This document shows positions 29,219 through 39,034 of a DNA stretch of 64,000 bases, piece by piece. The notes under the pieces were generated by a model. That model was not told where the DNA came from, did no database searches, and saw only the letters and a program-made list of their open reading frames with translations. Made by a program: the position numbers and the translations under genes. Source of the DNA: Klebsiella pneumoniae (lineage in GTDB: Bacteria; Pseudomonadota; Gammaproteobacteria; Steroidobacterales; Steroidobacteraceae); assembly GCA_945873095.1 (NCBI GenBank), contig CAMCBU010000004.1:62001-126000 (forward strand), in the 5' to 3' direction. Positions within the stretch are counted from its first letter, which is position 1. Every line of letters starts with the position of its first letter.

Positions 29219-31969
29219 ATGGCGGCAAGTGAAATGGGATGGCCGAGAAAATGGCTCGCTCCGGCCTTGGTCAGCTTGCTCTCAGCTTGCGGGGGCGGTG
29301 GCGGGTCCGACTCGCGATCCAACACGACGGCACCCACCGTCACCGCGCCCGTGCAGACGCCAACCTCGCCCATCGAGGCGAGTCAAGGAGCGCTCCTGCA
29401 GAATCCCGTGTTTCAGTGTGGCAGCTCCACCGACACGCTGACGGCAGACTCTGCGCCAACGAGCGTCACCGTTTTCGAAAGCGGTCCGGTGCGGCCACTC
29501 GCGCTGTCGGCTGACGGTCAACGACTGTACGTCGTCAACGGACCGGCCGCTTGTCTCGAAGTCTATGCCGTCAACGGCGATTCACTCAGTTTACTCAGCA
29601 GCGTCAGCGTCGGCCTTGAGCCGGTTTCGATCGCCGAGCGAACGTCTAACGAACTGTGGGTCGTCAATCATCTCTCCGATTCCGTCAGCGTGGTTCGCCT
29701 CGACGGGACGCCACGCGTGTTGCGTACGCTGCAGGTTGGCGACGAACCACGCGATATCGTGTTCGCCGGTAGCAATCGCACTCGGGCCTTCATCAGTGCT
29801 GCAAATCGGGGACAAAACCGCCCGGGTTTCACCTCCGCCTCCTTGACGACACCCGGGAGCGGTCGCGCCGACGTTTGGATTTTTGATGCCACTCAGCTTG
29901 ACGATTCTTTGACCGGCAAACCGTTGAACATCGTCACGCTGCCCGCCGAGGTACCGCGTGCGTTGGCTGTCAGTGGCGATGGCCGCACGGTTTACGCGGC
30001 GGCGTTCATGTCGGGAAATCGAACGACGGTGCTGCATCGCGATGGCTTGAACACGCCCAAGCCCGGTTTGACGACCAGCACCGACGGTGTGCAAGCCCCC
30101 GCCACCGGTATGATCGTTCGCTACGACGGTGCGGCTTGGCGTGACGAGGCCCGCGCCGACTGGTCGAGCCAAATCAAATTCAGTCTGCCGGACGAAGATG
30201 TCTTTGCCATTGACGCAGCCGCAACGACTCCGGCCATCACTGCACGCTTTGCCAGCGTCGGTACGACGCTCTTCAACATGGTTGTCGGTACCGACGGACG
30301 CATCTTCGTCAGCAATACCGAGGCCTTCAACGAAGTTCGGTTCGAGGGCAGTGGCCGTCGGGGTAACAGCACGGTCCGAGGGCGTATCGCGGAGAGCCGA
30401 ATATCGGTGATTTCTGCTGCATCGGGAACTGTCAACGCGGTCCACCTGAATCGTCATGTCGATTTCAACCTGCCGCAAGGCGCGAGCGTCTCAGCCGCCG
30501 AGAAAGCGCGCTCACTCGCGCAGCCGACTGCGATGGTTTTGAGCGACAGCGGCGACACGCTCTTTACGGCCGCCTTCGGATCAGCCAAGGTCGCTGCACT
30601 TCCCACGGCAGCATTGATCTCGGGTTCGTACACGGCGGACGCATCGCGACACATCGATGTTCCAGCCGGCCCAGCCGGACTCGCAATCAACAGCGCGGGA
30701 TCGCGCCTGTTCGTGTATTCGCGTATCGCTCACGCCGTCAGCGTCATTGATGTTCCCAACCGGACGCTGTTGTCGAGTCGATCTTTGTTCTCCCCCGAGA
30801 GCACGGCTGTCAAAGAGGGTCGTCGATTCCTCTACGACGCCAGTTTGACTTCCGCTAACGGCACCGTTTCGTGCGCTAGTTGCCATGTATTTGGTGATCT
30901 CGATCATCTTGCATGGGACCTCGGCAATCCCGACGAGCGGATGCAGAACAATCCCAACGCCTATCTTCCGCTCAGCCCGAGAACAACGCCGCGCTTTCAT
31001 CCACTCAAAGGACCGATGACGACGCAAACCTTACGCGGCATGAAAGGTAACGGACCGATGCATTGGCGAGGCGATCGAACGGGAACGTCGCGCTCCCTCG
31101 TGCGTGGTGCGACCGAATCGTTGGAAGAAGCAGCGTTCAAGGAATTCAATAGCGCGTTCGTAGCCCTCCTCGGACGCGAAACCGTGCTGCCGGCAACTCA
31201 GATGCAAGCCTTCACCGATTTCGTGATGCAACTCGCCATGCCTCCCAACCCCGTCAGGGCGCTCGACAACTCTTTGAGTGACCAAGAATCGGCAGGCCGT
31301 ACTTTCTACATGAATTTCCCATCCACGCTGCTCGGCTCCTGCGATAACTGTCATCGTCTTCGGCCGCTAGAGGGGCAGTTCGGCACCAATGGACTGATGA
31401 CCTTCGAGGGCGGACGAATTACCGAGAACTTCAAGATTCCACAGCTGCGTAACATGTACACCAAAGTTGGCATGTTCGGCTTCAGTGGTGACACCGGCGC
31501 AGCGACCGGAGCGCAGATTCGCGGCTTCGGGTTCAGTCACGATGGCGCGGTCGACACTCTCGAAAACTTTCTCCGTGATCCGGTTTTCATCTTCCCTCCA
31601 CCGGCTGACGTAACCCGTCGACAAGTCGCCGCATTCGTCCTCGCTTTCGATTCGGATTTTTTGCCGATCATCGGCCAGCAGGTTACGTGGCGCCCGGGGG
31701 CGAGCAGCGCGATCGAGGATCGACTCTCGCTGCTACGCACTCAGGCGCAGACGAGAACGCCTCGGGCGTCTTGCGACTTGGTGGCACGAATCACCGCCAA
31801 TGGCGTAGCGCATAGCGCCTTGCTGCAGCCCGATGGCAACTGGGCGCTCCGAAGCGGCGGCACACGCAGCGAGTCGCAACTCAAAGAATTGGCCAGTGTC
31901 ACGCAGCCGATCACCTTCACCTGCTTACCACCGGGAACCGGCCAACGTGCCGCACTCGATCGAACATGA
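29219..31969 (+). CDS. Beta-propeller-like lipoprotein fused to di-haem cytochrome c region
   Basis: Lipobox LLSACGGGG; repeats such as ALSADGQRLYVVNG and LAVSGDGRTVYAAAF; haem motifs CASCH and CDNCH. Confidence 0.8.
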   Translation: MAASEMGWPRKWLAPALVSLLSACGGGGGSDSRSNTTAPTVTAPVQTPTSPIEASQGALLQNPVFQCGSSTDTLTADSAPTSVTVFESGPVRPLALSADGQRLYVVNGPAACLEVYAVNGDSLSLLSSVSVGLEPVSIAERTSNELWVVNHLSDSVSVVRLDGTPRVLRTLQVGDEPRDIVFAGSNRTRAFISAANRGQNRPGFTSASLTTPGSGRADVWIFDATQLDDSLTGKPLNIVTLPAEVPRALAVSGDGRTVYAAAFMSGNRTTVLHRDGLNTPKPGLTTSTDGVQAPATGMIVRYDGAAWRDEARADWSSQIKFSLPDEDVFAIDAAATTPAITARFASVGTTLFNMVVGTDGRIFVSNTEAFNEVRFEGSGRRGNSTVRGRIAESRISVISAASGTVNAVHLNRHVDFNLPQGASVSAAEKARSLAQPTAMVLSDSGDTLFTAAFGSAKVAALPTAALISGSYTADASRHIDVPAGPAGLAINSAGSRLFVYSRIAHAVSVIDVPNRTLLSSRSLFSPESTAVKEGRRFLYDASLTSANGTVSCASCHVFGDLDHLAWDLGNPDERMQNNPNAYLPLSPRTTPRFHPLKGPMTTQTLRGMKGNGPMHWRGDRTGTSRSLVRGATESLEEAAFKEFNSAFVALLGRETVLPATQMQAFTDFVMQLAMPPNPVRALDNSLSDQESAGRTFYMNFPSTLLGSCDNCHRLRPLEGQFGTNGLMTFEGGRITENFKIPQLRNMYTKVGMFGFSGDTGAATGAQIRGFGFSHDGAVDTLENFLRDPVFIFPPPADVTRRQVAAFVLAFDSDFLPIIGQQVTWRPGASSAIEDRLSLLRTQAQTRTPRASCDLVARITANGVAHSALLQPDGNWALRSGGTRSESQLKELASVTQPITFTCLPPGTGQRAALDRT

Positions 31970-32021
31970 GCCGGCTCTCGCCACCGTCAACGAGAAGCCG
32001 TCTTTCGGTCACAATCACGGC

Positions 32022-32408
32022 ATGACGAAGACCGATTCCTCAGACGCCGATACGCTGGTCGTGATGTACGACGGCGCGTGCCCATTGTGTCGACGCGAAA
32101 TCGGTGTTTATCGTCACTTGGCACCGGTACAGCCGGTCGAGTTTTGCGATGTCAGTGGACCTGCGGTGCCGCTACCAGTAGAGCTGACCCGCGAGCAAGC
32201 CCTTGCTCGATTTCATGTCCAACATGCCGACGGTCGCATCGAAAGTGGAGCGCGCGCGTTCATCGCCCTATGGGAACGGTTGCCGTATTGGCGCTGGCTC
32301 GCGAAATTCGCCCGCTTGCCCGGCGTCGCAGCGCTGATGGAGATCGCGTACCGGGGCTTCTTGCGAGTCCGACCGGCAATACAGCGCTGGGCTGGCAGAC
32401 GAGCGTGA
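32022..32408 (+). CDS. DCC-type thiol-disulfide oxidoreductase (DUF393)
   Basis: TLVVMYDGACPLCRREIGVYRHL with CPLC, GARAFIALWERLPYWRWLA. ATG at 32022 chosen. Confidence 0.85.
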   Translation: MTKTDSSDADTLVVMYDGACPLCRREIGVYRHLAPVQPVEFCDVSGPAVPLPVELTREQALARFHVQHADGRIESGARAFIALWERLPYWRWLAKFARLPGVAALMEIAYRGFLRVRPAIQRWAGRRA

Positions 32409-32433
32409 CCCGTGCGAATAAACGGGCGTCGAA

Positions 32434-32757
32434 CTAACCGGCGACTCGTTTCGCGAAGACGCGAGTGAAGTTTTTTTCCTGCGCAACCTTCACAGCCTCT
32501 CGAAGGATCTCGTTCTCCCGGGTTTTCCTGTCCAAGACCCGCTCGAGTTCCCGGATGCGCGTCTCGAGAACTTTGACCTCCGAGGACCCGACGACTTCTT
32601 CATCGACCCGGACCGCCTCCTTCCCACCCTCGGCCATGCGCCGTCTCCAGTGAAACAACAGGGAGGGAGAAATACCATGCTGCCGAGCCACATAGGAAAT
32701 CGTGATCCCGGGACGAGATGCGGGCTGCTCCAGTGAACATGCAAGTAGTTCGACCAT
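32434..32757 (-). mobile_element. Orphan IS3-family-like transposase orfA (no orfB follows)
   Basis: ITISYVARQHGISPSLLFHWRRRMAEGG and the leucine-zipper segment LETRIRELERVLDRKTRENEILREAVKVAQEKN. Confidence 0.8.
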
Positions 32758-32917
32758 GGTGGGTCGCGGGAAGCTTCTCGCAGCTCAAAATTTAGATGCG
32801 TTTTATGTTGCGACCCGTCAACCGGAGAAGGCGGGGCGGTTTCGGCAGCTCGCCCGCCAGCCGTAAAGTTGTCGGAGACAGATCCGACAGTGGCTCGATA
32901 AAGTCTGGCTTAGTGAA

Positions 32918-32962
32918 TGGTGGCCGGAGTCGGAATCGAACCAACGACACGCGGATTTTCAA
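32918..32962 (-). repeat. 3' fragment of tRNA-Phe (att-like remnant)
   Basis: Reverse complement TTGAAAATCCGCGTGTCGTTGGTTCGATTCCGACTCCGGCCACCA fits the tRNA-Phe(GAA) 3' half from anticodon loop to CCA; the upstream bases cannot complete the anticodon stem. Confidence 0.8.
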
Positions 32963-33102
32963 AGTCTCATCGCCAATTAATACGTAAATATTTCAATAAC
33001 TTATATCGTCGGAATCGTGGTGCGACACAGGTGCGACAAGCGTCAATTTTTATTTTTGACGGGGCTTTTCAAGCGCTAGCACGCCGTAATTTCGAGGTCG
33101 AA

Positions 33103-33118
33103 TGTCGTTTAAACGACA
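33103..33118. repeat. Palindrome TGTCGTTTAAACGACA, copy 1
   Basis: Read directly (aatgtcgtttaaacgacaac). Confidence 0.95.
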
Positions 33119-33626
33119 ACTGGTCTTTGATCGAAAGCAGTACAGTCGACGCCTCAGGGGTCGTGGAATCACCGTCTGCCCCTGACCGATAAGCACATCG
33201 CCCTCCCTGGGCTTATGAATGATCTCCTCGGTCGCCTATCTCTGCTGCTCCATCGCCCCAGTCTCCCGGCCCAGTTACTAACATTAAACCTGGGCCAACA
33301 ATACCGGGTCATGTCACAAGCAACAGCCAACTAGCGGCGAACTAACTCGTCAAGCAATCGCACTCCGAAGCCGACAGCCGCCCCATGCCTCGTTCGGCCA
33401 CTGCAATCGCCGCCGCCCAGTTCTCGGGCCTCTACAGGCCTTACTGACGGCGTTTAAAATTCCTATGCACGCTGGATCCGCCCCAATTTATCCTCCGTGC
33501 AAACCCGAAACGGCGAATGCCATCGCTTCAAGCAATACTAAGGTAGCGCCAGATAGACGACCGCGCCGGGACTTTCGCCGCATCCTTGGGTAACGCCTTG
33601 CTGCACGCCAGATCTGGAGAACCGAC

Positions 33627-34415
33627 ATGATCGAATACCTCACGCAGCTCGCCGCCGACCCGGCGGCCTGGGCCGCCCTCGTCACGCTGATCACCATGGA
33701 AGTGGTGCTGGGGATCGACAATCTGATCTTCATCTCGGTCCTGACGAACAAGCTTCCCGTCGAACAACGCGAGCGGGCACGAAGGATTGGGATCGGCTGC
33801 GCCCTGGGGATGCGCCTTGTTCTTCTTGGCACGATTGCCATCATCGTCCAGCTCACCGAGCCGGTCATTGAAGTTTTCGGCCAGGGTCTCTCGTGGCGCG
33901 ACCTGATCCTGATCGCCGGCGGCCTGTTCCTCGTCTGGAAGGCGACAAAGGAAATCCATCACAACGTAGACCCGACCCCAAACCCGGACATGTTCAACAC
34001 CCGGGCCGCGTCCATCGGCTTTTCCGCCGCCGTCGCCCAGATCCTGATCCTCGATCTCGTCTTCTCGGTGGACAGCATCATCACCGCCGTCGGCATGACC
34101 GAGCATGTCCCCATCATGGTCATCGCGGTCCTCGTCACGGTGGCCGTGATGCTGGCCGCCGCCAACCCTCTCGCTAACTTCATCAGTGCCAACCCCACGA
34201 TCATCATGCTGGCCCTCGCCTTCCTGTTGATGATCGGAACCACGCTGATTGCCGAGGGCTTCGGGGTCCATGTGCCAAAAGGGTACATCTACGCCGCCAT
34301 GGCCTTCTCGGCAATAGTCGAGACTCTCAACATGATGGCCCGCAACAGGGCGAGGAAGAAGGCTGCCCTCGCCGCCGCGGGCGTGGAGCCCGACAGAGGA
34401 ACTTCCTCGCATTGA
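33627..34415 (+). CDS. TerC family integral membrane protein (YgdQ-like)
   Basis: [69 protein letters not shown]. Confidence 0.92.
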   Translation: MIEYLTQLAADPAAWAALVTLITMEVVLGIDNLIFISVLTNKLPVEQRERARRIGIGCALGMRLVLLGTIAIIVQLTEPVIEVFGQGLSWRDLILIAGGLFLVWKATKEIHHNVDPTPNPDMFNTRAASIGFSAAVAQILILDLVFSVDSIITAVGMTEHVPIMVIAVLVTVAVMLAAANPLANFISANPTIIMLALAFLLMIGTTLIAEGFGVHVPKGYIYAAMAFSAIVETLNMMARNRARKKAALAAAGVEPDRGTSSH

Positions 34416-34544
34416 AGTCATCGCCTTGAGCGTTTGCGTGGCGGGGCTCTGGCTCTACAGTCGAAAAGGTCGGAGTAGCAGCAGAGCATTGGTGCAGGGA
34501 TAGGCACAGCGGACAGCGTGTGAGCACTGCTGGCAGATCTGGAC

Positions 34545-34586
34545 TGGGCCCGCTTGGATTCGAACCAAGGACCAAGGGATTATGAG
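34545..34586 (-). repeat. 3' fragment of tRNA-Met(CAT), copy A
   Basis: Reverse complement CTCATAATCCCTTGGTCCTTGGTTCGAATCCAAGCGGGCCCA: CAT anticodon loop, T-arm GGTTCGAATCC, acceptor strand; no 5' half. Confidence 0.85.
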
Positions 34587-34838
34587 AAGACAGGACTAAC
34601 TCAATCCCATTGGCCATCAATCACTTACGCACTCCGAAATTCCGTGTGTAAGAGAATGTGTATGTAACAATCGTGTTTTTGACAAGTTTTTCAGGGGTTT
34701 TGACACTTTTCAATTCTACGCCGAACAACAGCCCTCCTATTTCGAGGTAACAGATAAACAGTTTTCTTTGAGCGATAAAAGAGTCGTCAAAAACGAGGGG
34801 TGACGAACCTACTCAGTCGCTGCGTTGAGCATCACGAA

Positions 34839-34854
34839 TGTCGTTTAAACGACA
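34839..34854. repeat. Palindrome TGTCGTTTAAACGACA, copy 2
   Basis: Read directly at the end of direct repeat A. Confidence 0.95.
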
Positions 34855-34872
34855 TCGCGTCGACTGTTGTAT

Positions 34873-35319
34873 CTACTGTCGTTTAACCGACAAGCTCACT
34901 CGGGATAACATCTCTTCGATGATGGGCAGATTTGTGGCACGAAAGTCAGCTGGGCGTTCATCCATGCATCCAATTAGGCCCTGACTCAGTGCCTCGGCGG
35001 CACCGGGACTCCAGGGAACGAGATCATGCCCCATCGCTAGCGCAGCGAAGTAGGTCAAAAACTGTATCGCATGCTCGAGCTCGTTGACTCGATGATTTAG
35101 AAAGTATTGATCGAAGGATTTCTTCAGTGACGCCAGAGACGCCCAGGCTTGCGCGCCTTCGGGATCATATCTGCGCTCCCAACGGCTGAGGGCCGAAAGC
35201 GACTTCCCGAGGTGGTAATAGGCGGCTGAGCCCTCTGCGGCTTGCCTCGCAAAGGCGCAGGTCCGTCCAAGATCGAGGATTGCCGCCAAAGGAACGTCTC
35301 CCTGTTCCCGAGGGTCCAT
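34873..35319 (-). CDS. Hypothetical protein (148 aa)
   Basis: Intact ORF, no family recognised; its last codons run through the near-palindrome (SVKRQ*). Confidence 0.5.
   Translation of the reverse strand: MDPREQGDVPLAAILDLGRTCAFARQAAEGSAAYYHLGKSLSALSRWERRYDPEGAQAWASLASLKKSFDQYFLNHRVNELEHAIQFLTYFAALAMGHDLVPWSPGAAEALSQGLIGCMDERPADFRATNLPIIEEMLSRVSLSVKRQ
34877..34892. repeat. Near-palindrome TGTCGTTTAACCGACA (one mismatch)
   Basis: Read directly, 38 bp after copy 2. Confidence 0.85.
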
Positions 35320-35627
35320 AGTCCCATATGGCAGTCAGTACAGCCACTTATTTCCGTCGGCTACCGGGTGTAGTCACGGCGCGTACTGTCCTAACAAGGA
35401 CCTGGAAATGACGGCTTAGACGCTAAGCGGCGCCTGGTCGTTCACTTAGGAACTCCGCCTTATCAGTAGTCCGACGACGTACGATGTGGATGTAATACCG
35501 AACAACGATTGATACGGTATTAAGATCTGGCGATGACTATTCTCGAAGGCGTCCACCCGCAGGCGCCATTCGACCAAGGTCGTTATTCGCTGTGGCGGGA
35601 TAAGGTGCCTGCGAACCGGGGTTTGAA

Positions 35628-37376
35628 ATGCGTAGTTGGATAACACCCTTAATTTTCGGTTGGATACTGTCACTCGCTGTTGCGATTACCACAATAACAA
35701 CAGTTAACTTTTCTGCACATCTTGCGGACCGCGGATTCACGACGGCCATCGCAGATGGCCGTGCAACCGTCACAGAAGTGGTCTCCGGTAGCGCCGCCGA
35801 ACGCGCAGGAATCAAAGTAGGTGACGTGCTAGATCGCGAAACGGCGAGACGAACAGAGACCGAATTCCTGCAGATTGACGATCCGCTACGATTTGACATC
35901 AGCCGCGAGGGCCGCTCGCTTAGAGTCACTTTCGTTCCAGATCGATCCGACAAATCATTCGAACAACGACTCTACGAGATCCATGCAGCGCTCACTCTCG
36001 TAGTCGTATTGTTTACCTCGCTCTTCATCACGTTATCGAAAGTGCGATTTACGTCGAGTAAATGGTTGGTAGCGAGTCTACTCGTCTTTCCACTTACAGG
36101 AATGCTGCAAACCAATCACCCCGATTTATCGCAGTTTGCGTTATTTGCCTTTACTCCAGCGACATGCGCTACGTTAGCGTTACTTCTGCAGTTTTGGATT
36201 TCCTTTGCTGCGGAAATTCGGTCACCGCTCGCAAAGGGTTGGGTGCATACGCTTCGAATAGCATGGATTATTACCGTAACGTCCTCGGTCACCGCCTCTA
36301 TCGCCGCAGCCAAAGAGACGCTACTAGCCGATAAGTACGCAAGTTTTTTCGAATTAGTCGGAAATAGTGCGTGGTTAGATCCCCTTAACGCATACCAGTG
36401 GTGGGGATACTCCATCGTCCTGCCCATTCTTTGCGTTGTAGCCCCGATTAAAATCATTCGACGATCAACTGGTGATGTCGAGAACCATGCTTACTGGGTC
36501 GCAGCGACGCTGTTGGGATTCGCAATTCCATGGTCTATCGGGCAGCCCGCGTTTTTCATTCTCGACCAACTTGGCTTGATCACGACCTATGGCGCCACGC
36601 TAAATCAAGTCATGGGATATTTGATCTGGCTCATCCCACTAAGTCTTTTATTGTTCTGCTACGTCGGCGTCTCTCAGCGAATGCTGAGCTTCAACTTCGC
36701 AGTCAATAAGACCGTTGTTTACTTGCTTACCGGTGGTCTTTTGTTGCTCGCTTATCTACTCTTAAAGCGTAATATCGAAACGATCTTACCGTCGGATGCG
36801 GAGACCAAGAAGAGTGCTGTAAACGGCCTAATTGCTTGTCTGGTCTTCATGGCTAAGCAACTCCGCGACCTATCAGACATTGCACTTAAGAAGTTTATTT
36901 TTGTGGATCTCAATCGGAGAGAAAATAAACTTTCCGAATTTCGAAACAAAATGAGCCACTTCAAGACGAGCACCGCATTAGAGGACGCCACAGCGAGTAC
37001 GCTTTCCTCGTTTTGTCATGGCGCCCGCGTACAAATATTTTCCCACTCTAACGGTTCTTATTGTGACCGTCGTACCCAGGAGCAGATCTTGGTCGACGAC
37101 GAAATTCCAGTCGCGCTCAGGACGGGACGGAGCTCTGTCCTGAATCCCGGTGATCCTCAAGCAAGCCGCTGGCGGGTCGTCACGCCGATATTTGATCGAC
37201 AAGACTTGGTTGGATTCGTCGGAATTGAATACGATCCTATGCTGCCGACGTTACGACCGGATGAGATACGATGGATTGAGAAGATTGTTCGTCAATTCGG
37301 AATTCAGTCGGCATTGCTTGAATTAGATTTATTACGGGCCACCCAACGACGTCTCGCCTCGGCCGAAGGATCTTAG
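35628..37376 (+). CDS. PDZ-domain multi-TM membrane protein with C-terminal GAF-like region
   Basis: PDZ-like ATVTEVVSGSAAERAGIKVGDVL, then several TM helices and a cytoplasmic GAF-like tail; no kinase or cyclase motifs. Confidence 0.75.
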   Translation: MRSWITPLIFGWILSLAVAITTITTVNFSAHLADRGFTTAIADGRATVTEVVSGSAAERAGIKVGDVLDRETARRTETEFLQIDDPLRFDISREGRSLRVTFVPDRSDKSFEQRLYEIHAALTLVVVLFTSLFITLSKVRFTSSKWLVASLLVFPLTGMLQTNHPDLSQFALFAFTPATCATLALLLQFWISFAAEIRSPLAKGWVHTLRIAWIITVTSSVTASIAAAKETLLADKYASFFELVGNSAWLDPLNAYQWWGYSIVLPILCVVAPIKIIRRSTGDVENHAYWVAATLLGFAIPWSIGQPAFFILDQLGLITTYGATLNQVMGYLIWLIPLSLLLFCYVGVSQRMLSFNFAVNKTVVYLLTGGLLLLAYLLLKRNIETILPSDAETKKSAVNGLIACLVFMAKQLRDLSDIALKKFIFVDLNRRENKLSEFRNKMSHFKTSTALEDATASTLSSFCHGARVQIFSHSNGSYCDRRTQEQILVDDEIPVALRTGRSSVLNPGDPQASRWRVVTPIFDRQDLVGFVGIEYDPMLPTLRPDEIRWIEKIVRQFGIQSALLELDLLRATQRRLASAEGS

Positions 37377-37671
37377 GTGCCGCTTTACTCAGCGACTGAT
37401 TGGAACGGCACAGATAAAAATCGGTGATGGCGAAGGGGACGAACCTTGCGGAGGAGAGCATGCACGTTCGTCGAAAAATCGACGTGTTGATCCTTTGCAG
37501 AGTCTCGACGGCGCGAATGACAAAACAAGACAAGTATGCGGCGAGTGTGTAAGCGCCCTGCTCTTCTAACTCGCTGATTTTTCTCACGGCGAAATGAACT
37601 CAAAGGGATTAGTTCGTTTCTGACGTGTCAGATCAGAATTTGTGACACGCTAACTCATTGATTTGTAAGAC

Positions 37672-37713
37672 TGGGCCCGCTTGGATTCGAACCAAGGACC
37701 AAGGGATTATGAG
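37672..37713 (-). repeat. 3' fragment of tRNA-Met(CAT), copy B
   Basis: 42 nt identical to copy A. Confidence 0.85.
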
Positions 37714-37968
37714 AAGACAGGACCAATTCAATCCCATTGGCCATCAATCACTTACGCACTCCGAAATTCCGTGTGTAAGAGAATGTGTATGTAACAAACG
37801 TGTTTTTGACGTATTTTTCTGGGGTTTTTGACACTCTTGACCTACAACGTCGAATAGCAGATTACCTACTCCTCAGATAACAGGTAAACACTTTTCTTTG
37901 AGCGATAAACGAGTCGTCAAAAACGAGGATTGACGAACCCGCGCAGTCACCGCGTGGAGCGTCCCGAA

Positions 37969-37984
37969 TGTCGTTTAAACGACA
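37969..37984. repeat. Palindrome TGTCGTTTAAACGACA, copy 3
   Basis: Read directly; overlaps the stop codon of the macro-domain gene. Confidence 0.95.
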
Positions 37985-38505
37985 TTTACCTGCGTAACAG
38001 GGATGGCCTCGTAGAAGATCTGATACAGCATCGCATCCACGACTGTGAATCGGATCTCCTGCAGGTGGCTAAGATTGGGAGCCAGCTGAAAGGCGGTTTT
38101 CACGAGTATCGGTACCGCCTCATCGATCGGATATCCATAGATCCCCGTCGATATCGCCGGTACGGCGAGGCGCCGTATCTTTTGAGCGTCGGCAAGCCGC
38201 ACCGCGCTCTCTAATGCCCTAGCCAAATTGGCGGGAGGATTCGGGTCTTCGTGGTACTTCGGTCCGCGGGTATGGAAGAGTTTTGCCGTAATCTCGAACC
38301 CTGGCGAGGCGATGGCTTCCCCGAGCCCGAGCGGTGCCAACGGACGGGTGTAACGCTCGAGTTCTGGTCCGGCGGCTTTATAGATCGCGCCGCAGACACC
38401 GCCGCCTGCGATGAGATACGCGTTAGCGGAATTGACCAGGCCGTCGCAGTCGGTCTGCTTGAGGATATCCCCTAAAACTACGGTGACCTGAGCGGTCGCT
38501 TTCAA
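37975..38505 (-). CDS. Macro-domain protein (ADP-ribose binding/hydrolase family)
   Basis: VVLGDILKQTDCDGLVNSANAYLIAGGGVCGAIYKAAG and RRLAVPAISTGIYGYPIDEAVPI. Confidence 0.92.
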   Translation of the reverse strand: MKATAQVTVVLGDILKQTDCDGLVNSANAYLIAGGGVCGAIYKAAGPELERYTRPLAPLGLGEAIASPGFEITAKLFHTRGPKYHEDPNPPANLARALESAVRLADAQKIRRLAVPAISTGIYGYPIDEAVPILVKTAFQLAPNLSHLQEIRFTVVDAMLYQIFYEAIPVTQVNVV

Positions 38506-38517
38506 CCCGCGCCCTCT

Positions 38518-39030
38518 CTAAGAGGATGTTTGACCTGCCGGCTGATCCGCTCGCCATGATCCGGAGTAGATCACCTCACAGGCAGGACCGTACAACGTGC
38601 CCTCGCCATGACGCATGTCGTCCTTCCATGCGCCCTGATAAATCTGGCCGTTCGAGTAAAAGAACGTCCCTTCGCCGTTCCGCTGACCCGACGAGTAAGT
38701 GCCTCGAAAAGTGACGTAGTTGTCGATCGTGGCGGCTGCGACGAGGTGTAACTCGAAAAGACATTCGCACTCATCTCTGGTGTTCTCAAGGCAGGGCGCG
38801 CTGACCGGCTTCGTCATCGGCGGAGCGAGCATGGCTTTGCTCGGGGGCTCACGTCCAATGACACACCCACCCACACCCCATCCGTCAGGCGCGCCGTGCT
38901 TCATCGAACCCGACCAATAGCAGAACGGATACTCTGCAGCGATCTCGATGTCTTGTCCGATGTTATGACTCGGTATCGGTAACGCCACGAAGCCAATCGC
39001 GGCGACGAACAAAAGTATCGCGTACTGCAC
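38518..39030 (-). CDS. Exported MORN-repeat protein
   Basis: GTYSSGQRNGEGTFFYSNGQIYQGAWKDDMRHGEGTLYGP; N-terminal signal/TM. Confidence 0.8.
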   Translation of the reverse strand: MQYAILLFVAAIGFVALPIPSHNIGQDIEIAAEYPFCYWSGSMKHGAPDGWGVGGCVIGREPPSKAMLAPPMTKPVSAPCLENTRDECECLFELHLVAAATIDNYVTFRGTYSSGQRNGEGTFFYSNGQIYQGAWKDDMRHGEGTLYGPACEVIYSGSWRADQPAGQTSS

Positions 39031-39034
39031 GTCT

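Larger units (their letters stand above)
34542..34854. repeat. Direct repeat A (~313 bp): tRNA-Met 3' fragment to palindrome
   Basis: By-eye alignment with 37669-37984; identical blocks include gactgggcccgcttggattcgaaccaaggaccaagggattatgagaagacagga and atcacttacgcactccgaaattccgtgtgtaagagaatgtgtatgtaacaa. Confidence 0.93.
37669..37984. repeat. Direct repeat B (~316 bp): tRNA-Met 3' fragment to palindrome
   Basis: Aligned by eye with 34542-34854; offset 3127-3130 bp. Confidence 0.93.

Noticed and set aside
32917-33192. 91-aa plus-strand ORF over the tRNA-Phe fragment
   Set aside because: It reads through the tRNA remnant and the palindrome; no protein-like conservation signals.
33528-34421. 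297-aa minus-strand ORF
   Set aside because: Antisense to the second TerC gene; Asp/Gly/His-rich shadow.
32918-37713. Functional tRNA genes
   Set aside because: All three tRNA-like segments contain only the 3' half; the 5' acceptor, D-arm and 5' anticodon stem are absent.
34542-37984. Interpretation of the direct repeats as integron attC sites
   Set aside because: No integrase of IntI type seen, no imperfect-palindrome attC architecture; the tRNA 3' sequence explains the repeat start better.
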